Part shown: piece after piece, positions 25,366-33,565 of the stretch
How the letters are laid out: the number at the start of each line of letters is the position of its first letter
How positions within the stretch are numbered: position 1 is the stretch's first letter
Assembly: GCA_036389485.1 (NCBI GenBank)
Contig: DASVPR010000060.1
Coordinates: forward strand, 93,520 to 157,519
Direction: 5' to 3'
Source of the DNA: CADCVT01 sp036389485
GTDB taxonomy: Bacteria > Actinomycetota > Thermoleophilia > Solirubrobacterales > Solirubrobacteraceae
DNA length: 64,000 bases
Notes under the pieces: model-generated
The model's database searches: none
Told to the model about the DNA's origin: nothing
Seen by the model: the letters and a program-made list of their open reading frames with translations, nothing else
Position numbers and translations under genes: made by a program

Positions 25366-25653
25366 TCAATCGCGCTCGAGCGGCGCCATCGTGAGGCCGG
25401 CGTCGCGCAGCAGCTCCCAGTACAGCTCCGCGGGCTCGCGATGCCCGCTCCACACGACGGCCTGACCCGAGTTGTGGATGCGGTCCGCGATCGCGTAGCC
25501 GTGCGCGACGCTCACGCCGGGCACGTACCGCGCGAGCGTGTGCGCGACGTGATCGAACGTGTTGTGGTCGTCGTTCAGCACGATCACGCGCCACGCGCCG
25601 CCGAGGCCGGACTCCGGCCCGCTGGTGCGCGGAAGCTCGACGGTCTGGCTCAT
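25366..25653 (-). CDS. clpS: ATP-dependent Clp protease adaptor ClpS
   Basis: This 95-residue adaptor binds proteins with destabilising N-terminal residues and delivers them to ClpAP/ClpCP. The core signature WRVIVLNDDHNTFDHVAHTLARYVPG is intact, including the Asn-Asp-Asp substrate pocket. Later HREPAELYWELLRDAGLTMAPLE corresponds to the last helix and strand. The ATG overlaps the stop of the upstream hydrolase as ATGA. No clpA/C gene is visible in the window. Confidence 0.93.
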   Translation of the reverse strand: MSQTVELPRTSGPESGLGGAWRVIVLNDDHNTFDHVAHTLARYVPGVSVAHGYAIADRIHNSGQAVVWSGHREPAELYWELLRDAGLTMAPLERD

Positions 25654-26489
25654 CCCGGGGTCGAGCTTACCCGCCGCAGCGCGCGCTCAAGACCGGGATG
25701 GAGCGTCTCGTGGGGCATCGCCTGCGCGTACACGGCGGCGGTCTCCGGCGTCGTCGCCGCCTCGATCTCGGCGCGTATCCACTCCGCGAACTCGTCGGCC
25801 GTGGTCTCGCTCGCCTTGACCGCCATGCGGTCCAGCGCGGCGCGGCATTCGTCGAGCTGCACGGCGACGTCCTCCCAGATCCCGAAGTGCGTCACGGCGA
25901 CGCGCTCGGCGCCGAACGTCGCCAGCAGGTCGAGCGACGCGTGCCACGCCGCGATGTCGATGTCGGGCGGCGGCGTCGGCGCGAGCACGTGCCCCTCGGG
26001 CGGGATCCGGACGCCCGCGACGTCGCCGGCGAACAGCGTCCCCGACGGCTCGTGCAGGTAGCTGACGTGGTGCGACGCGTGCCCCGGCGTGTACGCCACG
26101 CGCCACGGCCCGATCGTCTCCTGGCCACCGCCGAGGACGCGGAGGCGATCGCGCGGCACCGGCAGGATCTCGCCCCACAGGCGGTCCATGTCGTCGCCGT
26201 ACAGCCGCGCCGCGCTCGCGATCAGCTTGTCCGGCGCCGCGAGGTGCGGCGCGCCCCTCTCGTGCACCCACACCTCGAGGTCGGGCCAGCGCTTCACCAG
26301 CGTGCCCGCCGCGCCCGCGTGGTCGAGGTGGATGTGGGTGAGCAGCAGCCGCTCGGGCCGCTCGTCGCCGAGCCCCGCGAGCAGCCCCTCCACCGACGAG
26401 GCCGGGCCCGGGTCGATCAGGCACCCGTCGATCAGGTACGCGGCGATCGCGCGGTCGTTGCCGAGGTGGCGGACGTCAACGAGCCGCAA
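25650..26489 (-). CDS. Metallo-beta-lactamase-fold hydrolase
   Basis: This 279-residue protein carries the binuclear zinc motif LLLTHIHLDHAGAAG, then PGHASHHVSYL (His ligand), FAGDVAGVRIPP (bridging Asp) and VTHFG (final His). It resembles glyoxalase II or lactonase-type hydrolases. The substrate is unknown. The frame can only begin at TTG 26489, inside the methyltransferase gene (14-base overlap). The stop overlaps the clpS ATG. Confidence 0.88.
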   Translation of the reverse strand: MRLVDVRHLGNDRAIAAYLIDGCLIDPGPASSVEGLLAGLGDERPERLLLTHIHLDHAGAAGTLVKRWPDLEVWVHERGAPHLAAPDKLIASAARLYGDDMDRLWGEILPVPRDRLRVLGGGQETIGPWRVAYTPGHASHHVSYLHEPSGTLFAGDVAGVRIPPEGHVLAPTPPPDIDIAAWHASLDLLATFGAERVAVTHFGIWEDVAVQLDECRAALDRMAVKASETTADEFAEWIRAEIEAATTPETAAVYAQAMPHETLHPGLERALRRVSSTPG

Positions 26490-27264
26490 CGACCAGGTCC
26501 TGGAACGAGGTGAACTCCTCGCGGCCGCACCACGACCCCCACTTCACGTCGGCAACGTCGAGCCGCTCGCGCACCCACCGCTCGTCGTACGCGACCGCCT
26601 CCTCCGGCAGGTCGGCGTCGAGCACGGAGACGTGGTCGTCGGGATCGAGGAACGCGAGCGCGGACTTCCCCTCCTCGATCAAGGCGCGCGACTCGTCGTT
26701 GAGGAGGAAGAACGTCACGAGCGCGCGGCCCTCGGGCCTCAGGACGCGCTTGATCTCGTCGAGGTAGTGCGCGGCCTCCGCCTCGAGCAGGTGCGTGAGC
26801 ACGGAGGTCGCGATCGCGAGGTCGAACCTCGCGTCGTCGTACGGGAAGCGGTACTCGGCCGCCGCGTGCGCGCCGCGCGGGTTGTAGCGGCGGTTGTAGA
26901 GGTCGGCGACCTGGAAGTGGAAGTTCTTGTGCCGCGCGTAGCGGCGCCGGCACCAGCCGATCCCGTCGCGGTTGACGTCGAAGCCGTCGTACGTCCCGGC
27001 GTCGTCGAGGTAGCCGACGAGCGGGCGCGCCATCCGGCCCATCCCGCACCCGACGTCGAGCACCGAGTGATGCGGCTGCAGCCCGCCGAGCTCGACGAAG
27101 TACGACATGAACTCCGCGCCCGTGTCGACGAAGTCCGAGTGGCCCGCGTAGTCCAGCCGGCGGGGCGGCACGAGCCGGTCGGCGCGGCCGCTCAGCCGGT
27201 CACGGGCGTCGAGCGCGCGCAGCTTCAGCGAATCGCGGACGCGTTCTCCCAGGGGCTGCCGCAC
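26476..27264 (-). CDS. SAM-dependent class I methyltransferase
   Basis: This 262-residue protein has the class I SAM motif VLDVGCGMGRMARPLVGYL, the acidic strand-2 GFDVNRDGIGW, then FDLAIATSVLTHL and ALVTFFLLNDES. The substrate is unknown. A GTG at 27264 gives a basic N terminus (RQPLGERVRDSLKLRALDARDRL); the frame extends further to TTG 27291, which would abut the divergent ecm ATG, so I prefer the shorter start. It lies upstream of the MBL-fold gene on the same strand with a 14-base overlap. Confidence 0.85.
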   Translation of the reverse strand: MRQPLGERVRDSLKLRALDARDRLSGRADRLVPPRRLDYAGHSDFVDTGAEFMSYFVELGGLQPHHSVLDVGCGMGRMARPLVGYLDDAGTYDGFDVNRDGIGWCRRRYARHKNFHFQVADLYNRRYNPRGAHAAAEYRFPYDDARFDLAIATSVLTHLLEAEAAHYLDEIKRVLRPEGRALVTFFLLNDESRALIEEGKSALAFLDPDDHVSVLDADLPEEAVAYDERWVRERLDVADVKWGSWCGREEFTSFQDLVVAAR

Positions 27265-27290
27265 AGCCCCGGACCGTACAATCCACGGCA

Positions 27291-29267
27291 ATGAGCGTGC
27301 GCCTGGACCAGCCCGACCGACCGTGGATGATGCGGACCTACGCGGGGCATTCGACCGCCGCGAAGTCCAACGAGCTCTACCGCCGCAACCTGGCGAAGGG
27401 GCAGACGGGCCTGTCGGTCGCGTTCGACCTGCCGACCCAGACGGGCTACGACCCCGACCACGAGCTCGCCCGCGGCGAGGTCGGCAAGGTCGGCGTGCCG
27501 ATCGCCCACCGCGGCGACATGGCGACGCTCATGGACGGCATCCCGCTCGACCGGATGAACACGTCGATGACGATCAACGCGACCGCCGCGTGGCTGCTCG
27601 CGCTGTACGTCGTCACGGCGCAGGAGCAGGGCGTCGAGGAGGGCGCGCTCGCCGGCACGACCCAGAACGACATCATCAAGGAGTTCCTCGCCCGCGGGAC
27701 GTACGCGTTCCCGCCCGGCCCGTCGATGCGGCTGATCGCCGACATGGTCGCCTACACGGTCACCCGCATCCCGAAGTGGAACCCGATCAACATCTGCTCG
27801 TACCACCTGCAGGAGGCCGGGGCGACGCCGGTCCAGGAGATCGCGTACTCGCTCTCGAACGCGATCGCCGTGCTCGACGCCGTGCGCGAGCGCGTCGACC
27901 AGGAGCTGATGGGGCCGGTCTTCGGGCGGATCTCGTTCTTCGTCAACGCGGGCGTCCGGTTCGTCGAGGAGCACGCGAAGCTGCGCGCGATGGGGCAGCT
28001 GTGGGACCAGATCGGGCGCGAGCGCTACGGCGTCGACGACCCCAAGCACCTGCGGTTCCGCTACGGCGTGCAGGTCAACTCGCTCGGCCTCACCGAGCAG
28101 CAGCCGGAGAACAACGTGCAGCGCATCGTGCTCGAGGCGCTCGCGGTCACGCTCGGCCGCAGCGCGCGGGCGCGCGCGATCCAGCTGCCGGCGTGGAACG
28201 AGGCGCTCGGCCTGCCGCGGCCGTGGGACCAGCAGTGGTCGCTGCGCATCCAGCAGGTGCTCGCGTTCGAGACCGACCTGCTCGAGTACCCCGACATCTT
28301 CGAGGGGTCGAAGGTGATGGACGGGCTCGTGGCGGAGCTGGTCGAGGGCGCCCGCGCGGAGATGGCGGTCGTCGCCGAGCACGGCGGCGCGGTCGAGGCG
28401 GTGCCGTACATGAAGGCCGCGCTGGTGGACTCGCACCGCGAGCGCATCCGCCGCATCGAGGCCGGCGAGCAGACGGTGGTCGGGCTCAACAAGTACACGG
28501 AGACGGAGGACTCGCCGCTGACCGCCGACGCCGAGGGCGGGATCCTCGTCGTCGATCCGGCCGTCGAGGCCGAGCAGCGCGCGGCGGTCGAGGAGTGGCG
28601 GTCGCAGCGCGACGCGTCGGACGTGGAGCGCGCGCTCGCCGAGCTGCGCCGCGTCGCGGACTCCGAGGAGAACATCATGGAGGCGACGATCGCGGCGGCA
28701 CGCGCGGGCGTCACGACCGGCGAGTGGGCGCAGGCGCTGCGCGACGTCTTCGGCTCCTACCGCGCGCCGACTGGCGTCGGCGACGCCGCGGGCGAGGGCG
28801 CGAGCGACGACCTCGAGGAGATCCGCGAGGAGGTCGAGCGCGTCTCGGAGGCGCTCGGGCGCCGCGTGAAGATCCTCGTCGGCAAGCCGGGCCTCGACGG
28901 CCACTCCAACGGCGCCGAGCAGATCGCGGTGCGCGCGCGCGACGCCGGCCTGGACGTCGTCTACGAGGGCATCCGGTTGACGCCGGCGCAGATCGCCGCG
29001 AGCGCGCTGCAGGAGGGCGTGCACGTCGTCGGCCTGTCGATCCTCAGCGGCTCGCACCGCGAGCTCATCCCGAGCGTGATCGAGGCGCTGCGCGAGGCCG
29101 GCGTCGACGTGCCGGTCGTCGTCGGCGGGATCATCCCGGAGGCCGACGTCGAGCCGCTCAAGAGCGCCGGCGTCGCCGCGGTCTACACGCCGAAGGACTT
29201 CGACCTCTCGAAGATCATGCGCGACATCGTCGGGTTGGTGGGCGAGGGCGCGAAAGCGTCCGCGTGA
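27291..29267 (+). CDS. ecm: Ethylmalonyl-CoA mutase (MeaA type), coenzyme B12-dependent
   Basis: This 658-residue mutase converts (2R)-ethylmalonyl-CoA to methylsuccinyl-CoA. The N-terminal catalytic barrel has the MeaA/Ecm stretches SVAFDLPTQTGYDPDHELAR, GEVGKVGVPIAHRGDM and MNTSMTINATAAWLLALY, which differ from the SVAFDLATHRGYDSD-type segment of methylmalonyl-CoA mutase. The C-terminal B12 domain (about residues 525-655) has VGKPGLDGHSNGAEQI with the DxH cobalt-binding pair (Asp536, His538), then GLSILSGSH and VVVGGIIP. Single-polypeptide architecture and length fit Ecm. The TGA overlaps the GTG of meaB. Ccr at 19.4 kb makes its substrate. Confidence 0.93.
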   Translation: MSVRLDQPDRPWMMRTYAGHSTAAKSNELYRRNLAKGQTGLSVAFDLPTQTGYDPDHELARGEVGKVGVPIAHRGDMATLMDGIPLDRMNTSMTINATAAWLLALYVVTAQEQGVEEGALAGTTQNDIIKEFLARGTYAFPPGPSMRLIADMVAYTVTRIPKWNPINICSYHLQEAGATPVQEIAYSLSNAIAVLDAVRERVDQELMGPVFGRISFFVNAGVRFVEEHAKLRAMGQLWDQIGRERYGVDDPKHLRFRYGVQVNSLGLTEQQPENNVQRIVLEALAVTLGRSARARAIQLPAWNEALGLPRPWDQQWSLRIQQVLAFETDLLEYPDIFEGSKVMDGLVAELVEGARAEMAVVAEHGGAVEAVPYMKAALVDSHRERIRRIEAGEQTVVGLNKYTETEDSPLTADAEGGILVVDPAVEAEQRAAVEEWRSQRDASDVERALAELRRVADSEENIMEATIAAARAGVTTGEWAQALRDVFGSYRAPTGVGDAAGEGASDDLEEIREEVERVSEALGRRVKILVGKPGLDGHSNGAEQIAVRARDAGLDVVYEGIRLTPAQIAASALQEGVHVVGLSILSGSHRELIPSVIEALREAGVDVPVVVGGIIPEADVEPLKSAGVAAVYTPKDFDLSKIMRDIVGLVGEGAKASA

Positions 29268-30250
29268 GCGCGGAGGGGCCGCCCTTCGGGGAACCCATCG
29301 GCGAGGCCGCGGAGTTGGCGGCGCGCCTCCGCGACCGCGACCTCTCGGCGGCCCCCGCCGCGCTCAACCTCATCGAGAACCGCGCGAAGGGCGACGAGGT
29401 CGGCGCCCTCCTGCGCGCCGTCTCCCCCGCCGCCCTCGGCGCGGAGCCGCCTGGTCACATCGTCGGCGTGACCGGCCCGCCCGGCGCGGGCAAGTCGTCG
29501 CTGCTGAGCGCGCTCGTCCGTGCGTGGCGCGGCGACGGCCGCACGGTCGCCGTGCTCGCCGTCGACCCGTCGTCCAAGCGCAGCGGCGGCTCGCTCCTCG
29601 GCGACCGCGCGCGGATCGAGTTCGACCCCGCCGACCGCGGCGTGCTGATCCGCAGCACCGCCGCCGGCGGCCGGCTCGGCGGGCTCGCGCCCGCCACGCG
29701 CGCCGCGGCGCAGGCGCTGTCCGCCGCGTTCGACGTCGTCGTCATCGAGACCGTCGGCGTCGGCCAGAGCGAGACCGAGGTCGCGGAGGTGGCCGACACG
29801 GTCGTGGTCATCGTGCAACCGGGCTCCGGCGACGCGCTGCAGTTCATCAAGGCGGGGATCATGGAGGTGCCGGACGTCCTCGTCGTGACCAAGGCCGACC
29901 TCGGCGACGTGGCGTTGCGTGCGCGGAGGGATCTCAGCGCGGCGCTCCGCTCGCTGGGCGCGCGCGAGACGCCGGTCGTCGCGGTGTCGACCATCGCCCC
30001 CACGACCGGCGTCAACGAGCTGATCGCCGCGCTCGACGGCCACCGCGCGTCGCTCGACCTGCCGGCCCGCCGCGCCGAGTCGCGCCGCACGAGCGCCCTC
30101 GCCGACTTCGCCGCCGAGCACGGCGACCGCGGGATGCGCGCGCTCGGCGGCCGCCGCGCGGCCCTGCGGTTCCTCGCCGAGCAGGAGCCCGGGCTCGACG
30201 TCGCGACGCTGGTCGAGAGGCTGGAGCAGCGCGCGGAGGTGGCGCCGTGA
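29264..30250 (+). CDS. meaB: MeaB/ArgK-type GTPase, mutase chaperone
   Basis: This 328-residue G3E-like GTPase loads and protects the B12 cofactor of acyl-CoA mutases. It has the P-loop VGVTGPPGAGKSSLL, the DPSSKRSGGSLLGDRAR segment specific to MeaB, IRSTAAGGRLGG, the switch region VVIETVGVGQSETEVAEVAD, and the guanine-specificity TKAD. The GTG start overlaps the ecm stop (GTGA), which assigns it as the chaperone of Ecm rather than of a separate methylmalonyl-CoA mutase. Confidence 0.94.
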   Translation: MSAEGPPFGEPIGEAAELAARLRDRDLSAAPAALNLIENRAKGDEVGALLRAVSPAALGAEPPGHIVGVTGPPGAGKSSLLSALVRAWRGDGRTVAVLAVDPSSKRSGGSLLGDRARIEFDPADRGVLIRSTAAGGRLGGLAPATRAAAQALSAAFDVVVIETVGVGQSETEVAEVADTVVVIVQPGSGDALQFIKAGIMEVPDVLVVTKADLGDVALRARRDLSAALRSLGARETPVVAVSTIAPTTGVNELIAALDGHRASLDLPARRAESRRTSALADFAAEHGDRGMRALGGRRAALRFLAEQEPGLDVATLVERLEQRAEVAP

Positions 30251-30287
30251 GGGTCGGCGGCCGGACCCGGCGCGCGGAGGCGACGAC

Positions 30288-30449
30288 GTGATCCTGCGCG
30301 ACCTGGCGGTCCTCGCCGGCGCGCTCGTCGCCGGCACGCTGATCGCCGCCGCGCTCGGCGCGACGAACCTCGGCACCGCGCTGACGTTCGGCACGATGGC
30401 CTTCCTCGCGGCCGTCCTCGCGCTGATCCTGTGGCCGAACGACGAGTGA
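30288..30449 (+). CDS. Very small two-helix membrane protein (53 residues)
   Basis: The frame encodes 53 residues almost entirely made of two hydrophobic helices (LAVLAGALVAGTLIAAALG and FGTMAFLAAVLALILWP) with a short polar end (NDE). A good GGAGG sits 7 bases before the GTG start. It is 37 bp downstream of meaB on the same strand and 31 bp upstream of a regulator gene. Function is unknown. The strong ribosome site and coherent topology argue that it is real. Confidence 0.62.
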   Translation: MILRDLAVLAGALVAGTLIAAALGATNLGTALTFGTMAFLAAVLALILWPNDE

Positions 30450-30480
30450 GACGAAACTTCCTGTATGCTCAGCGATCGTC

Positions 30481-30804
30481 ATGGCAGGAGGCCGAGATGA
30501 CGACGGTCGCCTCGCGCGCGTCGCGAAGGCGCTGAAGATCGCCGGAGTGCCACTTCGGCTCGACATCCTGCTCGCGCTCGCGCGCAGCGGGATCCTGAGC
30601 CCGAGCCGGTACGTCGCGGCCAGCGACGGCGCGCTCTCGCTGCGCGAGGCGTCGTACCACTTCCGCTACCTGCGCGACGCCGGCCTCATCGTGCTCGACC
30701 ACGTCGAGACGGGCGGCGGCACGGCCCAGCACTTCTACGACGTGTCGCCGCTCGGCGCCGAGCTCGTGCGCGCGCTGCCCGCGCTCGAGCGCGCCGCGAG
30801 GTAG
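30481..30804 (+). CDS. Winged-helix transcriptional regulator (ArsR-like)
   Basis: This 107-residue protein has the small winged-helix layout: helices around RVAKALKIAGVPLRLDILLALARSG, the recognition part SLREASYHFRYLRDAGLI, and the wing VETGGGTAQHFYDVSPLG. No metal-binding cysteines are seen. Its 3' end overlaps the convergent membrane protein by 70 bp, so the two transcripts are antisense to each other there. The target is unknown. Confidence 0.78.
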   Translation: MAGGRDDDGRLARVAKALKIAGVPLRLDILLALARSGILSPSRYVAASDGALSLREASYHFRYLRDAGLIVLDHVETGGGTAQHFYDVSPLGAELVRALPALERAAR

Positions 30805-31859
30805 TCCGCCCGCGCGCGGAACGTGTCGCGCATCGTGTCCTCCAGCTCTGAGAGGAACTCGCCGCGGTACACGGAGTCGGTCAGCACCGCGATCGCGTAG
30901 TACACGCCGCTGAACGCCGCCAGGCCGCCGGAGACCTCGAGCAGCTCGACGGTCACGCGCGCCTCCTCGCCGAACAGCCGCACCGCGAGCACCTCGTCGC
31001 CCTGGCCGCCGATCCACGCGTCGAGCACGCCGGGCCCGATCGCCAGCGCGCCGAAGAGGACGAAGAACGCGCCGACGGCGACCGACACGACGAGCACCTG
31101 CAGCCCCTGGCTGACGAACATCACGAGGCCGACGTTGAACCGCTCGCGCGGGCGCAGCGGGGCGCCGGGTGAGACCTCGCGCTCGAGCACCGCCACCTCC
31201 CGGGGCAGCCGCACGACGAGGAACGTGGAGCCGGTGGCGACGAACAGCGCCGCGATCAGCGCGAGGAAGACGTCGGGCACGCCGCTGAACACCTGCCACA
31301 TCTCGGTGTTGATGAACAGCACGAGCGCGAACACGAGCAGGAGCGGGATCGCGCGCGAGAGCAGCTCCAGCGACGCCGTCAGCTGGCCGACGAGCCGCCG
31401 CGCCGCCCAGCGCACGATCGACAGCACCCCGAGCCCGACGACCAGGTACACGACGACGAGCAGTGCGAGGTTGCCGCCGGCGGTCACCAGCGCGCTGACG
31501 ACCTGGCCGCCGAAGACGAGCGGCAGGAGCGCCGGGACGAGCACGAACGCGGCCAGCTCCGGCACGCCGACCCGCTCCGGCACCGAGAGCATGCGCCTCC
31601 CCCGCTGGCGGTTCAGCAGCACGACGCCGCCGACGAGGATCGCCAGCCCGCCGGCGACGGCCGCGAGGTTCGCCCAGACGGACCAGTCGAGGTCGGCCGC
31701 CCCCATGACCTGCGTGACGAACACGAGCGCCAGCAGCGGGAACGCGCGCGTGAAGATGTCCTCGTAGGCCGAGTAGTCCTCGATGAAGAGCGGGAGCCCG
31801 GCACGGCGGAAGCCGCGCTCGTAGTCGGCGAGTGACTTCGGTTCAGCGCGCGGCTGCAT
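30735..31859 (-). CDS. Polytopic membrane protein of unknown function
   Basis: This 374-residue protein has about seven to eight hydrophobic helices (for example FPLLALVFVTQVMGA, LAAVAGGLAILVGGVVLL, ALLVVVYLVVGLGVLSIVRW, PLLLVFALVLFIN and VFLALIAALFVATGSTFLVV) and a hydrophilic Ser/Arg-rich C-terminal tail. I recognise no transport motif. The C-terminal 23 codons overlap the regulator gene on the opposite strand. It diverges from the small monooxygenase-like gene at 31880 with a 20-bp gap. Confidence 0.78.
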   Translation of the reverse strand: MQPRAEPKSLADYERGFRRAGLPLFIEDYSAYEDIFTRAFPLLALVFVTQVMGAADLDWSVWANLAAVAGGLAILVGGVVLLNRQRGRRMLSVPERVGVPELAAFVLVPALLPLVFGGQVVSALVTAGGNLALLVVVYLVVGLGVLSIVRWAARRLVGQLTASLELLSRAIPLLLVFALVLFINTEMWQVFSGVPDVFLALIAALFVATGSTFLVVRLPREVAVLEREVSPGAPLRPRERFNVGLVMFVSQGLQVLVVSVAVGAFFVLFGALAIGPGVLDAWIGGQGDEVLAVRLFGEEARVTVELLEVSGGLAAFSGVYYAIAVLTDSVYRGEFLSELEDTMRDTFRARADYLAARSSAGSARTSSAPSGDTS

Positions 31860-31879
31860 CCGCGTAGGCTTCGCGCCGC

Positions 31880-32179
31880 ATGTACGTCTCCCTCTCCCGC
31901 CTGCGCGTGCCCGCCGACCGCGCCGAGGAGCTCGTCACCGCGTTCCGCGCCCGCGCGCGGCTCGTCGACGCGTTCGACGGCTTCGTTGACCTGCAGGTCT
32001 GGCAGTCGGACCGCGACCCCGGCGAGCTGGTCATGGTCAGCCGCTGGACCGACCGCGACTGCTTCAAGCGGTACATGAAGAGCTCCGAGCACCAGGTCTC
32101 CCACGACCGGATCGACCCGGCGCTCGACGCCGCGATCAAGCTCGAGAAGCTCGAGCACATGCACGTGGTGGCGGAGTAG
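31880..32179 (+). CDS. Antibiotic biosynthesis monooxygenase (ABM)-domain protein
   Basis: This 99-residue dimeric alpha/beta-barrel protein has the ABM pattern: VSLSRLRVPADRAEELVTAFRAR, FDGFVDLQVWQSDRDPGELVMVSRW, then CFKRYMKSSEHQVSHDR. Such proteins are cofactor-free monooxygenases or haem degraders, but many have no known activity. It starts a run of three same-strand genes (this gene, an unknown protein 4 bp later, and an LLM oxidoreductase), suggesting oxidation of a common small molecule. Confidence 0.83.
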   Translation: MYVSLSRLRVPADRAEELVTAFRARARLVDAFDGFVDLQVWQSDRDPGELVMVSRWTDRDCFKRYMKSSEHQVSHDRIDPALDAAIKLEKLEHMHVVAE

Positions 32180-32183
32180 GCCG

Positions 32184-32591
32184 TTGCCGCGGTCGCGCCC
32201 GCGCCTCGCCGCGCCCAGCGGTGCCGCCGCCCCCACCGAGGTCCGCGCGCCGGACGGCGCGACCGTCGACGTGCGCGCGCTCGCCCGCGAGGTCTGCCGC
32301 CGCTACCGCACGGAGTTCCCGGACGAGGAGCACCGCTACGGCGACGCGGGCCAGGCGTGGTGCGTGCACGACAACCAGTACGTCCTGCACTGGGCGCTCC
32401 TCGACGCGCAGGGCGCCACGAGCCTCGCCGACCAGATCGCGTGGCTCGCCCGCATCCTCGCCGCCCGCGACTTCCCGCTCGACCGCCTCGCCCGCGACCT
32501 CGAGCTGTGCGCCGACGTCGTCGAGGAGGCCGGGCACGCCTGGGCAGCGGACGTCGCGCGGAGGCTGCGCGAGGTTAGAGTCCCGCGCTGA
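32184..32591 (+). CDS. Conserved hypothetical protein between ABM and LLM genes
   Basis: This 135-residue protein starts at TTG 32184, 4 bp after the ABM stop. After a basic Ala/Pro-rich N terminus there is VDVRALAREVCRRYRTEFPDEEHRYG, then AWCVHDNQYVLHWALLDAQG and a long helical region ending in VARRLREVRV. I do not recognise it. The TGA overlaps the ATG of the LLM oxidoreductase by one base (TGATG), so the two are coupled. The start could be later. Confidence 0.7.
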   Translation: MPRSRPRLAAPSGAAAPTEVRAPDGATVDVRALAREVCRRYRTEFPDEEHRYGDAGQAWCVHDNQYVLHWALLDAQGATSLADQIAWLARILAARDFPLDRLARDLELCADVVEEAGHAWAADVARRLREVRVPR

Positions 32592-33562
32592 TGGCGCTCG
32601 GGTGCTTCGTCTCCGTCGGCCGCTCGCTCGAGCAGGCGGTCTCGCGCGTGCGCCTCGCGGAGGAGCTCGGCTACGAGGCGGTCTACGTCACGCACATCGC
32701 CGGGCGCGAGTCGCTGACGGTGATCACGCACTACGCCGGGCAGACCGAGCGGATCCGGGTCGGCACCGGCGTCGTCCCCATCTACACGCGCACGCCGGCG
32801 ACGATGGCGCAGACGGCCGCCACGATCGACGAGCTGTCGGGCGGGCGGCTGAACCTCGGGGTGGGCGTGTCGCACCGGCCGGTCGTCGAGGGCTGGCACG
32901 GGCAGACGATCGACAGGCCGGTCAGCGAGATGCGCGAGTACGTCGGGATCGTGCGCGCGATCATCCGCGGCGAGGAGCCGCCGGCGGGCGAGAAGTGGCG
33001 CACCGGGTTCCGCCTCGCCGGCCTCGACCCGCGACCGGACCTGCGCATCTACGTCGCCGCGCTGTCGCCGAAGATGCTCCAGCTCGCGGGCGAGATCGCC
33101 GATGGCGTGATCCTCTGGCTGTGCAACCCGAACTACATCCGCGACGTCGTCGTGCCCGAGGTGACGAAGGGCCGCGAGAAGGCGGGCAAGGCGTTCGACG
33201 GGTTCGACGTCGTCGCCGCGGTGCCGTCCGCGGTGACGGACGACCTCGACGCCGTCTACGCGACGGTGCGCCGCGATCTCCTGACGTACTTCGGCCTGCC
33301 GTTCTACCGCGCGATGATCAAGCGCTCCGGCTTCGAGGCCGACATCGCGGCGTTCGACGAGGCGGCCGGCAACGGCGACGGCGAGGCGATGCAGGCCGCG
33401 ATCTCCGACGGGTTCCTCGAGCTGCTCACGGCAACGGGCGACGAGGACGCCGTGCGCGGCGGCATCGAGCGCTACCGCGCCGCGGGCACGACGTCGCCGT
33501 GCGTCGGGCCGATCCCGCGCACGGACTTCGAGGCGACGCTGCGCGCCGCCGCCGCGGGTTGA
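32591..33562 (+). CDS. LLM-class oxidoreductase, probably F420-dependent
   Basis: This 323-residue luciferase-like TIM barrel has GCFVSVGRSLEQAVSRVRLAEELGYEAVYVTH near the start, then RIRVGTGVVPIYTRTPATMAQTAATIDELSGGRLNLGVGVSH, the usual family core. A DDLDAVYATVRRDLLTYFG region and a C-terminal GPIPRTDFEATL follow. Lack of a partner flavin reductase gene and the F420 operon in the same region favour F420 over FMN, but cofactor choice cannot be proven from sequence alone. It is the last gene of the ABM-unknown-LLM run. Confidence 0.87.
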   Translation: MALGCFVSVGRSLEQAVSRVRLAEELGYEAVYVTHIAGRESLTVITHYAGQTERIRVGTGVVPIYTRTPATMAQTAATIDELSGGRLNLGVGVSHRPVVEGWHGQTIDRPVSEMREYVGIVRAIIRGEEPPAGEKWRTGFRLAGLDPRPDLRIYVAALSPKMLQLAGEIADGVILWLCNPNYIRDVVVPEVTKGREKAGKAFDGFDVVAAVPSAVTDDLDAVYATVRRDLLTYFGLPFYRAMIKRSGFEADIAAFDEAAGNGDGEAMQAAISDGFLELLTATGDEDAVRGGIERYRAAGTTSPCVGPIPRTDFEATLRAAAAG

Positions 33563-33565
33563 CGG

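Noticed and set aside
27265..27290. B12 riboswitch upstream of ethylmalonyl-CoA mutase
   Set aside because: Only 26 bp separate the divergent starts, far too short for a cobalamin riboswitch.
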